Shown here in pieces: positions 12,041 to 22,785 of a stretch of 64,000 nt of DNA. The notes beneath the pieces were generated by a model. The model searched no databases and had not been told where the DNA came from. It worked only from the letters and a program-made list of their open reading frames with translations. The DNA is from Lytechinus variegatus (taxonomy: Eukaryota > Echinodermata > Echinoidea > Temnopleuroida > Toxopneustidae), in the NCBI RefSeq assembly GCF_018143015.1, contig NC_054749.1:36172000-36235999 (forward strand). The letters are read 5' to 3'. How positions within the stretch are numbered: position 1 is the stretch's first letter; each line of letters opens with the position of its first letter. The position numbers and the translations under genes are program-made.

Positions 12041-12680
12041 AATGATGCTAAAGATGAATCTTTTGAAACTTATGACCGCCATAACTGGGGGAGGGGGTGG
12101 GGTTAAAAGAAAAATAAAAGAAATTAGGGGGGCACTCGACCAAAAAGCAGTAGGGGTGTGCCGCGGGCGAGACAAAAAACGGGGGCCTTGGAGCGGGCTT
12201 ATTGTAAAAAGGAGGGTCCTCGGAACGGGCTTCAGAACTACAATTTTGTGAAAACGGGGGTCCTTGGAAGGGATCGCCAGCGTGTGAGTACGTGCGTATG
12301 CACCCCTATGGAACGGGCATGCGTGCATGATGCAGCTAGCGCGGCCTCCGCCGGGTGCGCTCGCGCAGAGACGATGGTCGGACAGCGCTCGGCGGCCGCT
12401 TTTCACCAAAATTGCAGCAGATCACTGCGACCGGAACGGCGTAACGAAAAATATGCGAAGCTTTGGAGCGGATTTCTTTCTTCTTTTTTCTCGATAAGAA
12501 CAAAATGTTATGCCTTGGAGCGGCATTCTTTGTTTTTTTTTTCTCAATAAGACAAAAATGCTATGCCTTGGAACGGAAATTTGGGTGTAAAAATGGGGTC
12601 CCCTCCGCGGCACATACCCACTATGCATTATATACTGAGTGCCCCCCCCCCCGGGACATTATCTTTTGTTCAGCATACTC
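12040..12680. repeat. GC-rich interspersed repeat with 'CTTGGAGCGG' modules and poly-C end
   Basis: Diverged copies of a module containing CCTTGGAACGG or CCTTGGAGCGG recur at about 12185, 12215, 12262, 12462, 12515 and 12568. The block ends with CCGCGGCACATA and a poly-C run near 12650. The same ending (CGCGGCACATACATATCA followed by a C run) occurs at about 54040-54090, so these belong to one interspersed family. It is far more GC-rich than its surroundings. Reading frames in it are not supported as genes. Confidence 0.55.
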
Positions 12681-12689
12681 GAAGCCCCC

Positions 12690-13860
12690 CTCCCCCACCA
12701 CCCCCTAGATAACAATTAAAAAAACATTCAAACTTGAAATCTTTTTCATTCTCAATTTAAAATAAAATGGAAAGTTGTAAATGACAGAAAATAAACAATT
12801 TTTAAAAGCTATTCGCATATAGCTAATGCAATCTAAACCATAAAACGCGCCCAAAGGACTGTAAGCATGTAGGAAATCTGCTAAAAACTGCATATGTTAA
12901 GGAGAAATATTGGAAAAATATTTGAAAGGGGCGGGGTGTTCCTTTCCGCAGATCGGTTCATATTATATTTATGCAATTAGAATGTAAAAACACCGGTGTT
13001 AATTTGATACCGGTTTATAATCAAACCGATGTTTTTTTTAACTTTGACTGGTTTTATATAAATATTTTTTTATATATTGGACCATAACCAAACTGGTCAA
13101 ATTACTTTTGAGGTGATATTTTGCATTGGTTGTTCATGAATATTTTACAGAATATAATGTATACCGTATTTAGAAAAAAATGATAATAAATTTCAATTGA
13201 TCCTGCTAAATTTCCATTTTTAAACCACCGCCGTCAGAAAAGTATGTGCCTTGTCTTGCTTCTGCAAGTGATACAAACATAACGGGGGGGGGGGGGTCGA
13301 CTAAAAAAAAGAGGTATTAAAGCCAACTTTCATAAGTGTGGGTGTCTTTTTCAGATGAATATCATAATCTTAAACGAAATGCCTTTCAAAATAATGGGTA
13401 TATAAAAATAATATATAATTATAGGTATAGGTATAAAAATAAAGAGAAAAATTGAGCTTGTTAAATCATGTTGGAGAAAATATATATCAAAAGCCTGGAA
13501 ATTTTACCTATATCATGCAAGAAAATGGCTTGCCATTCTGGGCGCTAAACAGATCATACAACCCCAAGAATAGTTACTTGAAGAAATTCATGAACATTTT
13601 AAATTCTACTGCTGACTTCAACATGGGACATTTAAAGCATATTTTGCAACCGTGAATAGAAAAAAAATATCTGTTTAACAAATTATTCGAGCGGAAGCTG
13701 AAATTTTTGTTAAAGCATTTTTTTAAACATCAATTTTTTAAAAACATGCATGACATGTGTATTTACATTTGCCCAATCATATTAAACTCAATGCATCTAT
13801 CTTTTCTTTCAAAGCTTCATTAAAAAGGACCTTTTATCAAGGTATTCACATATCTCACTT
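12690..13860. other. Unassigned DNA
   Basis: AT-rich with a poly-G run near 13285 and no recognisable gene. Confidence 0.45.
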
Positions 13861-13864
13861 GCAC

Positions 13865-13974
13865 TAAAACCTACTTACACACACCCTCACACTGAGTCAC
13901 ACACACGTACCCTCAAACACACACATACACAAACACTTCATAATTAGATTCATTTCTACTTTTTCCCTTCACTC

Positions 13975-14022
<48 letters not shown>
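13865..14022. repeat. CA-rich and (TA)n microsatellites
   Basis: CACACA-rich sequence at about 13870-13935 and a pure (TA)n tract at 13980-14022. Confidence 0.9.
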
Positions 14023-14024
<2 letters not shown>

Positions 14025-14039
14025 ACTAATAAGACGCAG

Positions 14040-14715
14040 ACACGTATCTCACCAACAAATTAATGCGAGCGCGAGCTGATTTTTTTTTAGTATACTGACA
14101 GGAAAAGCGTGCCTGTTTAGGACTGTTTGTAGTAACTCATGAGAAGGATACATATCTCACTACACAGATAGTTCGAGTGCCGAGAGTGAGCTGAAATTAC
14201 TTTATATTCTAACCTGAAAACTTGATATTCTAAGCATTTTTGGAAGCAATGATTAAGATTTGTATGCGAGCGCGAAGCGCGAGCTAAAAATTTTGATATT
14301 TCGATCTGAAAAAATGACAGTTTAATGGACGTTTTTGATAAAGAACAAGATATATATATCCAAGAAAAGATGATTGTAAATCGAAGCAGGAGTTTTTTTT
14401 GAGGCTTAGAACTGAAAACGGGACATTTACATTCACATATTTAATCATGAAAAGTATGGGTTTTTGCTACAGAAATGATGCGAGCGCGAAGCGCGAGCCG
14501 AAAATGTTTATATTCCAATCTGAAAAGCAGACATTTTGAGCACGATTTTAAATAAAGAACGAGTTGTGTATCTCATTCTCGCTTGCTGAAGCTTACAATC
14601 TTGTTTTTTTTATGCATATCCGGAATTATTGGGGGCAAAATGATATGTTTGCCCCCCAATATTTTCATGGGTGGGGCGATCGCCCCCCCCCCCCCGGATC
14701 GACGCCTCTGATGAC
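14040..14715 (-). repeat. Interspersed 'GCGAGCGCGAAGCGCGAGC' repeat element
   Basis: Modules GCGAGCGCGAAGCGCGAGC, or shorter forms, recur at about 14063, 14268 and 14480, each followed by A/T-rich sequence with 'ATTTTGATATTCC'-like text. The block ends in a poly-C run and GGATCGACGCCTCTG near 14696-14710. That end is the reverse-complement counterpart of CAGAGGCGGATCCAGC at 38140, so both are copies of one family in opposite orientation. No coding capacity is seen. Confidence 0.6.
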
Positions 14716-14869
14716 GTCAGATTTTTTTTTCAGACCCGAGCAATATGATTCGTTTCCATGTTTCTCCTTTTGGCTACAGTAACTCAAGCATTTATTTTGC
14801 TTATATAGTTTGCCGCTATAATTTTTTCATTACTTTATCTGATTACACTTCGTAATTTCAAAGGTTCTT

Positions 14870-15492
14870 TATTCCGAAGGTTCGTAATTCCTAAACACGC
14901 AAATTGCCTATACCTCGATGTTCGTTGATCCGAAAACGTAAAAGGGTTCGTTAATCCGAACATTTGTGGCGTTATTCCGAAGGTTCGATAATCCGAAAAA
15001 GAAATAAGGTTCGTTAATCCGAAGGTTCGTTGATCCGAAAACGAAATAAGGTTCGTTGTTCCGAAGGTTCGTTAGTCCGAAAACGAAATAAGGTTAGTTA
15101 ATCATTTAGTTTTCGGACTAACGAACCTTCGGAATTACGAACCTCATTTCTTTTTTGGATTAACGAACATTCGGAATTACGAACCTCACTTCGTTTTCGG
15201 ACTAACGAACCTTCGGAATAACGAACCTCATTTCGTTTTCGGACTAACAAACCTTCGGAATTACGAACCTTCGGAAATACGAACCTTCGGAATAACGAAC
15301 CTTCGGAATAACGAACCTTCGGAATAACGAACCTTCGGAATAACGAACCTTCGGAATTACGAACCTTCGGAATAACGAACCTTCAGAATAACGAACCTTC
15401 GGAATATCTGAACCTTCTGAATAACGAACCTTCGGAAATACGAACCTTCGGAATAACGAACCTTCGGAATAACGAACCTTCGGAATTACGAA
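14870..15492. repeat. Fold-back array of 'TTCGTTATTCCGAAGG' modules
   Basis: The left part is built of short modules reading TTCGTTAATCCGAAGG and variants, with longer AAACGAAATAAGG spacers. The right part consists of the same modules in reverse complement, ending in about a dozen near-perfect 15-16 bp copies of CGGAATAACGAACCTT. The right terminus reads (reverse strand) CGCATACATTCGTAATTCC, as does the left terminus of the related element at 37.84 kb. A single strand could fold into a long imperfect hairpin. Confidence 0.8.
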
Positions 15493-15689
15493 TGTATGCG
15501 CTTTATCTTATGCTTCCATATTGTGTTTTTGTCTAAATTTTGTTATTGCTCCTCTGTCATGTTTGTTGTAAATTTGTCACATTGCAATGTACTTTATTGT
15601 CATAGTACCATCGTGATTGTATATTGAAAATTTATTTTAAATTTACAATGAATGCAGAAACTCCTGCAAAAAATAGCATTAACATGATA

Positions 15690-15990
15690 ATTTCAAACAC
15701 ATTTGTTGGATGATACACATCTCACTAAACACTATAATGTAAGCGCGATGCATAATGAAATCTAATTTGATAAACAGACCTGGAAACGAACTTTTTGCGA
15801 TTACGAATACGATACGTATACCAAAAACATACCTAGCTAGAAAGCGGATATTGCAACGACTATTTTTGTAAATTTCCATTTAACAGGATTTGAGTGCCAA
15901 GCACAAGCTAGATTTTTAATAGATAATACGGACCTAATTTTAAACGCGAAGCAAGACATGCAAGAGCGAAAACGACATATGTCTCGGGGA
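15690..15990. repeat. Degenerate copy of the 'GCGAGCGCGAAGC' repeat
   Basis: Decayed modules (GTAAGCGCGATGC, AAACGCGAAGCAAGAC, ATCTCACTAAAC) recall the element at 14.04-14.72 kb. Ends are not defined. Confidence 0.35.
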
Positions 15991-16235
15991 ATTTCATGAA
16001 ACAAACAGTCAGTGATATTGACTGATAATTTGTTATAAGCTACGAGAATGCTTGCATTTGATTGGCTTTGATGGAGATTGTCACTGACAAGATATCTCAT
16101 AAACATCCCTGCGTTGGGGGATTCCCTCTTCAGTTATGTTTTCCAATGTTTCAGAAATACAAGAGAAGAGAAGGTTTCAAATATCCGCATTGGAATTCTG
16201 GGACACTCACGTGACCTGCTGAGAGGAAGACATGC

Positions 16236-16645
16236 AGTCAGATGGGTAGATTGCAAATTCGTCTACTGCCAACTCGTCCACTCACTACATGGTCTACTTT
16301 CATTTGGTCTAATGCCATTCCGTCCATCAACATTTCGTCAAACAACCATTTTGTCCAATCATCACTTCGTCTAATTACCATTTCGTCTATGACCATTTTT
16401 GTCTCATATCCAGTTGGTCTAATATCCATTTCATTTTCATTCATTTTGCACAATTAACACCTAGTCCAATTAGACCAAATTGTATATGGACTAAATCGCT
16501 ATTGGATCAGCTGGTTATTAGACGAAATTGGGAGTGAATGAATTGGCAATTATACCATGTGGATAGTGGACGAACTGATGGTAGACCAAATGATAGTAGA
16601 CGAGTTGGCAATTGGACGAATTGGCATTAGACGAATTTGAAATAA
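16236..16645. repeat. Fold-back array of 'ATTTCGTCTAAT' modules
   Basis: The left half contains about a dozen tandem modules of the type CATTTCGTCTAATTACC at 15-16 bp spacing. The right half has the inverted form (TTAGACGAATTGGCA and variants), around a less regular centre near 16450. It is organised like the TTCCGAAGG array but has an unrelated module sequence. Confidence 0.75.
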
Positions 16646-16839
16646 ACCGTCTGAGTTCCAGGGTCGTGCTATCATGGAGGTAGAATGATGCTATCCGGAT
16701 CCAAGTATTCAGATGCATATTTCCAGAGCAGCATGTCATGCATGATCTGTCTAGGTTTCCAAGAATCATTCGAGTATAAAACTTCAAGCGATAATTAAGT
16801 AAAAAAAAATCAGGCATCACACTTTCTCATTTCTCTTTT

Positions 16840-17240
16840 GCGTATGGGGCTCCCAACTTATTGAATATACTCCCCCGCCTGTACAGCTGAAAGATGATGT
16901 CATCCACTCATTATTTCTTTTGTATTTTATTATTACAATATATTTTCTCTTCATTGTCAAGTGAAACAACAATTAACTCCTCCCTGAACCTGTGGAACTA
17001 GCATTGTTAAATTATGTTTCAGTCAAATTGGCCCTTTTTGTCAAATCTTTAAAAATCAAATATTGTACAATCAAATAATGAAAACAAAAGAAATAGTGAA
17101 GGAAATCATCGACTGTCTCATTTGCATGTCCCTGAGATGTGCGTTTAACTGTTGTGTGAAAAAAAGCGAAACTTTAAAATGTCATAACTTTCTTATTTTA
17201 CATCCGATTTTGATTTTCATTCCATAACAATCTAATAAAT
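16840..17240. mobile_element. Miniature element, truncated copy
   Basis: The right arm (AAGCGAAACTTTAAAATG through CATCCGATTTTGAT, 17165-17215) and a stretch with AAAAGAAATAGTGA match the element at 19.77-20.25 kb. The left arm is only partly present (ATGATGTCATCCACTCATT near 16890). Same family, incomplete copy. Confidence 0.55.
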
Positions 17241-17295
17241 ATTTCAAACATGAATTTTCTTCAAAATTTGAATGATTTTGGTCATCATTTTGTCT

Positions 17296-17690
17296 TTGAA
17301 CTCTCGCTCGCTTGCATCTTAAGTTAACTGGAATTCATTAGGCCTACTTTACATTCCCAAAAAATATAGCCATCGAAAAAGTCGTGATGGGCCTTTAACT
17401 GAAAGATGGTAGTATTGTGTGCACATTCATAATGTATACCTACGTATACATTGTCCGTGATGTGATAATTACACATCACTTGAAAGAAGTGTTTTGGATA
17501 CCCTTCTGTCTTCCAGCTAGTGAAAATTTGCTCGCTCACTTCGCTCGCTCGCATATTGACATCAAGTGTAATTCTTTACTTGATATAACAACAAATCCAT
17601 TACAATATAGCAATCGATAAATTCGTTACAGGCCTTTAACTAAAATTATGTACACGCTATATACCCACGTATACATAGCCCTTGAAGGGT
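17296..17690. repeat. Two diverged tandem copies of a ~237-bp repeat
   Basis: CTCGCTCGCTTGCAT (about 17303) and TTCGCTCGCTCGCAT (about 17539) each begin a block with GGGCCTTTAACT or AGGCCTTTAACT and then ACGTATACAT. The block is followed by a poly-C run near 17735. It belongs to the GCGAGCGAAG class of dispersed repeats. Confidence 0.5.
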
Positions 17691-18099
17691 GTCCCCCAAA
17701 ATTTTAATTTTCTTGTCTATATATTGCTATTACCCCCCCCCCCGACCAGATTTACGCCAGTGTGTCGTATGTACTATGGTCGTCTGCCCCCTTCCATTGA
17801 GGGATAAAACTCTCGCGAAATCACCGCGCAAGATAGCAAAAGATTTAGATTTTAGATTTTTTTTGTTTCCGTTCAACAAAAAAAAACACGATCAAGGCAT
17901 TCGGATGTATACAGCATATTGATATTTTGCCCCCCCCCCCATTAGTACTGCGAAATTGTTCTTCCTACGATTTTTCGGTCTTTTTATCTTTCTGTATTAT
18001 AGAGAAGAAACCTTTGGTGTCTTTGAATTAGGCGAGAAGACTTTGACTTTAATTTTGTTCAAAGTCTCACGTCAATTTTTATCTATTTTTTTATGTTAA

Positions 18100-18145
18100 G
18101 TAAATTATTGCCTGTATTGGGATTCGAACCGGCAATGTTGCCACT
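18100..18145 (-). repeat. tRNA-like B-box remnant
   Basis: On the minus strand GGTTCGAATCCC (a perfect B box) follows a possible stem. No complete cloverleaf can be drawn, so it is a tRNA pseudogene or SINE remnant. Confidence 0.3.
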
Positions 18146-18238
18146 TTAAGCGCAAAGATTATTCATTTCATTTATTTAATTTAATTGTAACATTTTTAGT
18201 CATAAAGATAAAACATGATCAGCCGAGCCTGTTTTACA

Positions 18239-18470
18239 TCGTGATCCTGACACACACACACACACCCATATAATGCACAAAATTGTTAAAAAGAGGTAAC
18301 GACTATATTGACTCACAATATAAAAGTTCATAAATGGTCTGACCGAGAAGGAAAAATAAGAGAAAAGATAAAGAAAGAAAAAAGGCGAGAGGAAGAGAGA
18401 GAGAAAGAGAGGGGGAGGGGAAGAAAGGAGAGAGAGAGGGAGAGAGAGAGAGGGGGAACTAGAAAGAATA
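18239..18470. repeat. (CA)n and purine-rich (GA)n low complexity
   Basis: A (CA)n tract lies near 18250-18265 and GA/GGA-rich sequence at 18355-18470. The reading frame through the GA tract is a low-complexity artefact. Confidence 0.85.
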
Positions 18471-18529
18471 AAAGAGGTCGGTCAATTATAAAACAATACA
18501 TGTAATGTCATTAAACGGCTGCAGATTTG

Positions 18530-18845
18530 AAATAATGGCATTTATACATACGCTTGAAAATTTGAGAGACTTTGCATTCTGAATATCAGATGGAAGGCTA
18601 TTTCACCAAACCAATTCACCAGGATATTAAAACAACTCTTAAAGCATTTGAGAGTGGACTTTGGTAAAATTACATTCAACGCCACGCTGATGAGTTGCTC
18701 GAGTCAGTTTCTTTTATTTGTTATTATAGTTCAAAACTTGTTCCTCTGTGTGTATCATGTAATATTCTAAGTTATTATGTGCGAACAAATTGAATTTCCA
18801 TTTGTACTAGATTGCAATTTGACAATAAATATATCTGAATCTGAA
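18530..18845 (+). mobile_element. LINE 3'-end fragment
   Basis: A short noncoding-type 3' region ends in AATAAATATATCTGAATCTG, an A/T-rich end with a repeated TCTGAA tail like those at the 3' termini of CR1/L2-type LINEs. Upstream bases give only broken coding similarity. The clade is not determined. Confidence 0.4.
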
Positions 18846-19769
18846 AACATGGATCTTGCAGGACCATAGACTCATAATTTTTACCAATCAATAGATGGCG
18901 CAATCCCATAATGATTCTTGTGTTTGATTGAAGCTCTTTGAACGTGACATTTGAAGCTCAAGGTTGTTCATTCTTCTTTCACGACTAGCCATATACTCTG
19001 AATTGTACACGACATGATCTCTTTGACATAAAGTCGCAATTTATTGGCTAAAATCATCTAAAAGACATATATAAGTAAATAATTGAATATACACAGTCTT
19101 TAGATATAAATAATAGCATTTCTCTTTGAAATGTCACATTTTGTGTTCCGCTTCTTTCTCACCAATGTTACTTGATATAACTCCCCTAAACGACAAAATC
19201 ACGATGAGGTAGATTTCTCAATTTTTATCCTAATCAAGATTTTTAGGTTGGATTACATCAGTACATCGTTATGAGATTCATTTCCGTTTTGTCTTCTCAA
19301 TATATGCATTTTCAATATCATCATCACTAAAAATTTTTATCAACATTATTGCCGAATTATTATCAAATTATTTCATATTTTCACAACTTTCTTGTCTTTT
19401 AATCTGTGTGTCCGCGTCGATGTAACACTATGTTTTCATTTTGTTTAATTTCTCGATTTTTCTGAGCTCTGCCCTATTTTGGTTGCCTCTTATTACATAG
19501 GCGCGGATCAAGGGGGAAAGATGTTTGGTCACTTCCCGTGACTTTTGAAATAGGTGCAGCATATTGAATGCAATAATTGTGCATTAGAAAATAGACCAAT
19601 TACGCACAGACGCATCCTATAAATTCACGAAATAACCATCATGTATTTTGACTCATGGGCCTCTTTTTTTTGGGGGGGGGCTTTCAAATGAGTTGCATGT
19701 TTTGTATTTGATTCAATTATGGAACACAAGAAAATGTCGATTTTAATCAATAGAGAAAAAAGCATAATG

Positions 19770-20248
19770 CTGGAAATTTCATCAAAATCGGATGAAAATA
19801 AGAAAATTATGTCATTTTAATGAAGTTTCGCTTATTTTTCACAAGATAATTATATGCACAACATTACTCATCGATATTCAAATAAGAGAGTCAACGATGT
19901 CCCTCACTCACTATTTATTTTCTTTTTATTGTTTGAATTATACAATTATACAATATTTCAATTTTTACAGAACAATATGGACCAATATGACTAAACCACA
20001 AAATGTTAAAACAATTGTAATTCAGGGAGGAATAAAACTTTGTTCACATGACAATGAAGGGGAAAGCAAAATATCGCTTGTTTCATAATGATGAAATACA
20101 AAAGAAATAGTGAGTAGGTGACGTCATTGGCCCCCTAATTTGCATACCGACCAGGATGCACATAATAACTGTTTTGTGAAATTAAGCGAAACTTTAAAAT
20201 ATCATGATTTTATTACTTTACATCTGATTTTGATGAAATTTTCAATGT
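19770..20248. mobile_element. Fold-back/MITE element (~480 bp) with ~150-bp inverted arms
   Basis: The left arm begins AAATTTCATCAAAATCGGAT and continues to GAAGTTTCGCTT. The right arm is its imperfect reverse complement (AAGCGAAACTTTAAAATATC to TTGATGAAATTTTC). The similarity continues inward past TATATGCACAA and CACTCACTATTT. A related, truncated copy is at 16.84-17.24 kb. No transposase is present. Confidence 0.7.
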
Positions 20249-20287
20249 TTGATTTCTCTCTTTTTATTGGAATCAACCTTTTGGGGG

Positions 20288-20325
20288 GAGGAACTCTCTC
20301 TATCTCTCTCTCTCTCTCTCGATCC
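20288..20325. repeat. (CT)n microsatellite
   Basis: CTCTCTAT followed by an uninterrupted CT run. Confidence 0.9.
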
Positions 20326-20329
20326 ACTC

Positions 20330-21956
20330 CATTCCCTCTTTCTAAATTGCGATTATTACCGGGGATTATTATCATAATTTGCTGTGGCAGTCTGTACCCG
20401 TTACCCCCCCCCCCCATTCCTTCAACTGGTGCGGCCACCTATTTATATAGCCTTATCCACGGGAATCTAATTCAAACTACAGCCATCACAGGGTCATTTG
20501 CATTGCGTGAGAAGGATTCTTATTAATACTATCTACTTTTCCGCATTATTCATCTTGTCGAAAGGCAGGCGTCAATAAAATAGACTGTCACACCATTGTA
20601 TAGAGTTCAATAGAAAAGGACTGTCGACAACCGAGTTCGTGTTGTTACAATACCGATCTTTACATTGCATATGCCGTAGTGTGACTGAGTTATAAGGGCC
20701 ACAGCATCGCGTGCAAACTATTGAATAACCAAACAATTAGCATTTGAAAACGTCAATGTTTGCGTTGAGTATTCAATGCAGAAGAAAAATGATGCGGAAA
20801 AAAGAAAACATACAAAAAAGCAGGAAAGGGACGCGAATAAAAGAAACTTGTTTACGGTGTTCATGTTATGTCTGAATTGCTCTCATTCTTTATCCTTTTT
20901 TTTTTCTCTATCTCTTTTATTTTTTTTTTTTGAGGGGTAGAGGTCCGGTAATTTTCCTTTTTAATTGTATCGATCGTTTATTGAAGCAATGTCTTTGCCT
21001 TGAGAGAGTTGTGTGGAAATACTGTCAGGTACTCTGATGACTTCTCAACACATTTGACATTAGCAGCATTTATTACAAAAAGGATGATGCACAAAACTAT
21101 GATGTCGTCTAAAATATATTTATATATGAAGAATAAGGGCAAAGGTGATAATAAAAAAAGGTATGACTAACTAAAGCAACAAACAAAATATTTGGAAACA
21201 AATTTGAAAAAAAAATGCTAATGAGAAGAGCTTATCAAACAGTTCAGGAAAGAGACGTTACCATACTTCGGCAAACTAGGAAGAATACTGAATTAAAAGA
21301 ACATTTATTTACGCAGTAATCTTATTAAAATGGTAATGGTTCTTTTTCAAAGTAAAATCATACGGACATTTCTGAAGAGAAAATTTTATTAAATTTAAAA
21401 AAAGAATAAGGAAGATATGCTTCCTCGAAAATGGCAATGGGAAGTTATACAAACGTAGAGCTCGAGACATTTCGCACATTACATAATTATATGAACCATA
21501 ATAGTTTTCTTGAAATAAAGGGTCATCGTTTATTTAAAATTAAACATATAATTATTATTAATGAAACAGAATTCAACATATTGCTCGTAGTGTGCTCCAT
21601 CTGGTGGATAAATAAAATTAAATAAAACAAGTTTTTGATTTCCTCTTTATTTTACATTGATTTTGAACGATTCCTAAAAATAATATATGCATATAGTATG
21701 ATTTTGTGAATTTATATTGGTTATAAGTGGTTAATTTTTGTTACTTAATTTATCCACTGTATATGAATATGTTAATACCATGACATTTTGTACGATTATT
21801 TGTATTATAAATAATTATTTGTCTTTTGTGAACAGTGTTTTGTTAATATATAATTGTAATATTTTATAATGTACCGTACCATCACTTTGATTTTGAACTG
21901 AATGATTAATAAATATTATTACAAAAAAATATAGGTTTTAAAACAAACATAATTTT
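20330..21956. other. Unassigned AT-rich DNA
   Basis: No gene seen. A poly-C run lies near 20408. The last 250 bp are very AT-rich and lead into the Penelope-like element. Confidence 0.45.
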
Positions 21957-21995
21957 AGACAAAAATATAGAATAGAACATAACATTTTAATAAAC

Positions 21996-22032
21996 GGAAC
22001 ATGTTTCGAGGTGTCGCACCTCATCCTCAGCC
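21996..22032 (-). ncRNA. Hammerhead-ribozyme-like core, left arm
   Basis: Read on the minus strand: CUGAGGA (fits the CUGANGA box), a 6-bp stem GAGGUG/CACCUC closed by CGA, then GAAAC and the self-complementary ACAUGU. This is the order of conserved parts of a hammerhead ribozyme with a very short stem III. Hammerheads are known in Penelope terminal repeats. One unpaired U lies between the core and stem II. Activity is not proven. Confidence 0.6.
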
Positions 22033-22183
22033 TGAAAATTATTAACAGAGTCATTGATATTTATACAGTTGAGATGTCAAGTAAAAATTTCAAGAACGTA
22101 GTTGGTTACCATATATTACCATATATTTGTAGTTACCATATATTGGTAAAGCATCAAAGGAACTTGAAAAGAGAATCAACATT

Positions 22184-22588
22184 ATGGTTAAACAATATTG
22201 CCAAGATCTTCATATTACTCTTTCTTTCTCATCTTTCAAGCTCAGTTCTTTACTTTCTGTGAAAGACTCCATTCCCCAGGAGCTTCGTGCTCGTGTCATA
22301 TATCAATTTACATGTGCGAGATGTAAAGCTCGCTATATTGGTCAAACCAAGCGTCATCATAAGACACGAGTACAGGAACACCTGGGGAAGGACAAGAACT
22401 CCCATGTCTGGAGACACTTGCAATCGTCACCCCAATGCTTGTTAGAATGCAATACCCACTGTTTCAAAATTCTCGATACTGCTCAAACAGATTTTCAACT
22501 AAAAATAAAAGAAGGGCTTTTCATCAAATGGAAACAACCTCAACTAAACCAACAGGTGTACAATTACCAAATAATGTTATCCATTTAA
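22184..22588 (+). CDS. GIY-YIG endonuclease domain of a Penelope-like element (partial polyprotein)
   Basis: A reading frame of 134 residues from an internal ATG. Around residues 39-66 it has the GIY-YIG pattern: VIYQFTCARC, then ARYIGQTKR with a downstream R and EH. It continues with SHVWRHL, a Cys/His pair and FKILDTAQTDFQLKIKEG followed by FIKWKQPQLNQQ. The last segments match the well-known C-terminal end of Penelope-like polyproteins, where the endonuclease nicks target DNA to prime reverse transcription. The full family protein is several times longer and starts with a reverse transcriptase, which is missing. The stop is at the normal family C-terminus, about 90 bp before the right terminal repeat. 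Confidence 0.85.
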   Translation: MVKQYCQDLHITLSFSSFKLSSLLSVKDSIPQELRARVIYQFTCARCKARYIGQTKRHHKTRVQEHLGKDKNSHVWRHLQSSPQCLLECNTHCFKILDTAQTDFQLKIKEGLFIKWKQPQLNQQVYNYQIMLSI

Positions 22589-22749
22589 TTTAAACCCACC
22601 CCTATTTGATAAATCCATAGACTTTGTAACTTTTTACTTCATTCCATTCAACAATTGCATTCCTTGTAATCCTGTGTAACTACATTCTTGAAAATTTTTA
22701 CTTGACATCTCAACTGTATAAATACAAATGACTCTGTTAATAATTTTCA

Positions 22750-22785
22750 GGCTGAGGATGAGGTGCGACACCTCGAAACATGTTC
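22750..22785 (+). ncRNA. Hammerhead-ribozyme-like core, right arm
   Basis: The plus-strand counterpart of the left core: CUGAGGA, stem GAGGUG/CACCUC with loop CGA, GAAAC, ACAUGU, then UCC. The expected cleavage site would follow the U after ACAUGU (GUU). Core and stem are identical in both arms. The first base after the short stem region differs (ATTT versus GTTT). Confidence 0.6.

Noticed and set aside
12023-12550. Overlapping ~130-residue proteins on both strands
   Set aside because: They arise from the GC-rich modular repeat, with no family match and open frames on both strands, as expected from base composition.
14870-15492. CRISPR array
   Set aside because: Modules are contiguous 15-16 bp units without unique spacers, arranged in inverted halves, in a eukaryotic genome.
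18308-18505. Arg/Glu-rich protein
   Set aside because: The frame is a direct translation of a GA-rich low-complexity tract.
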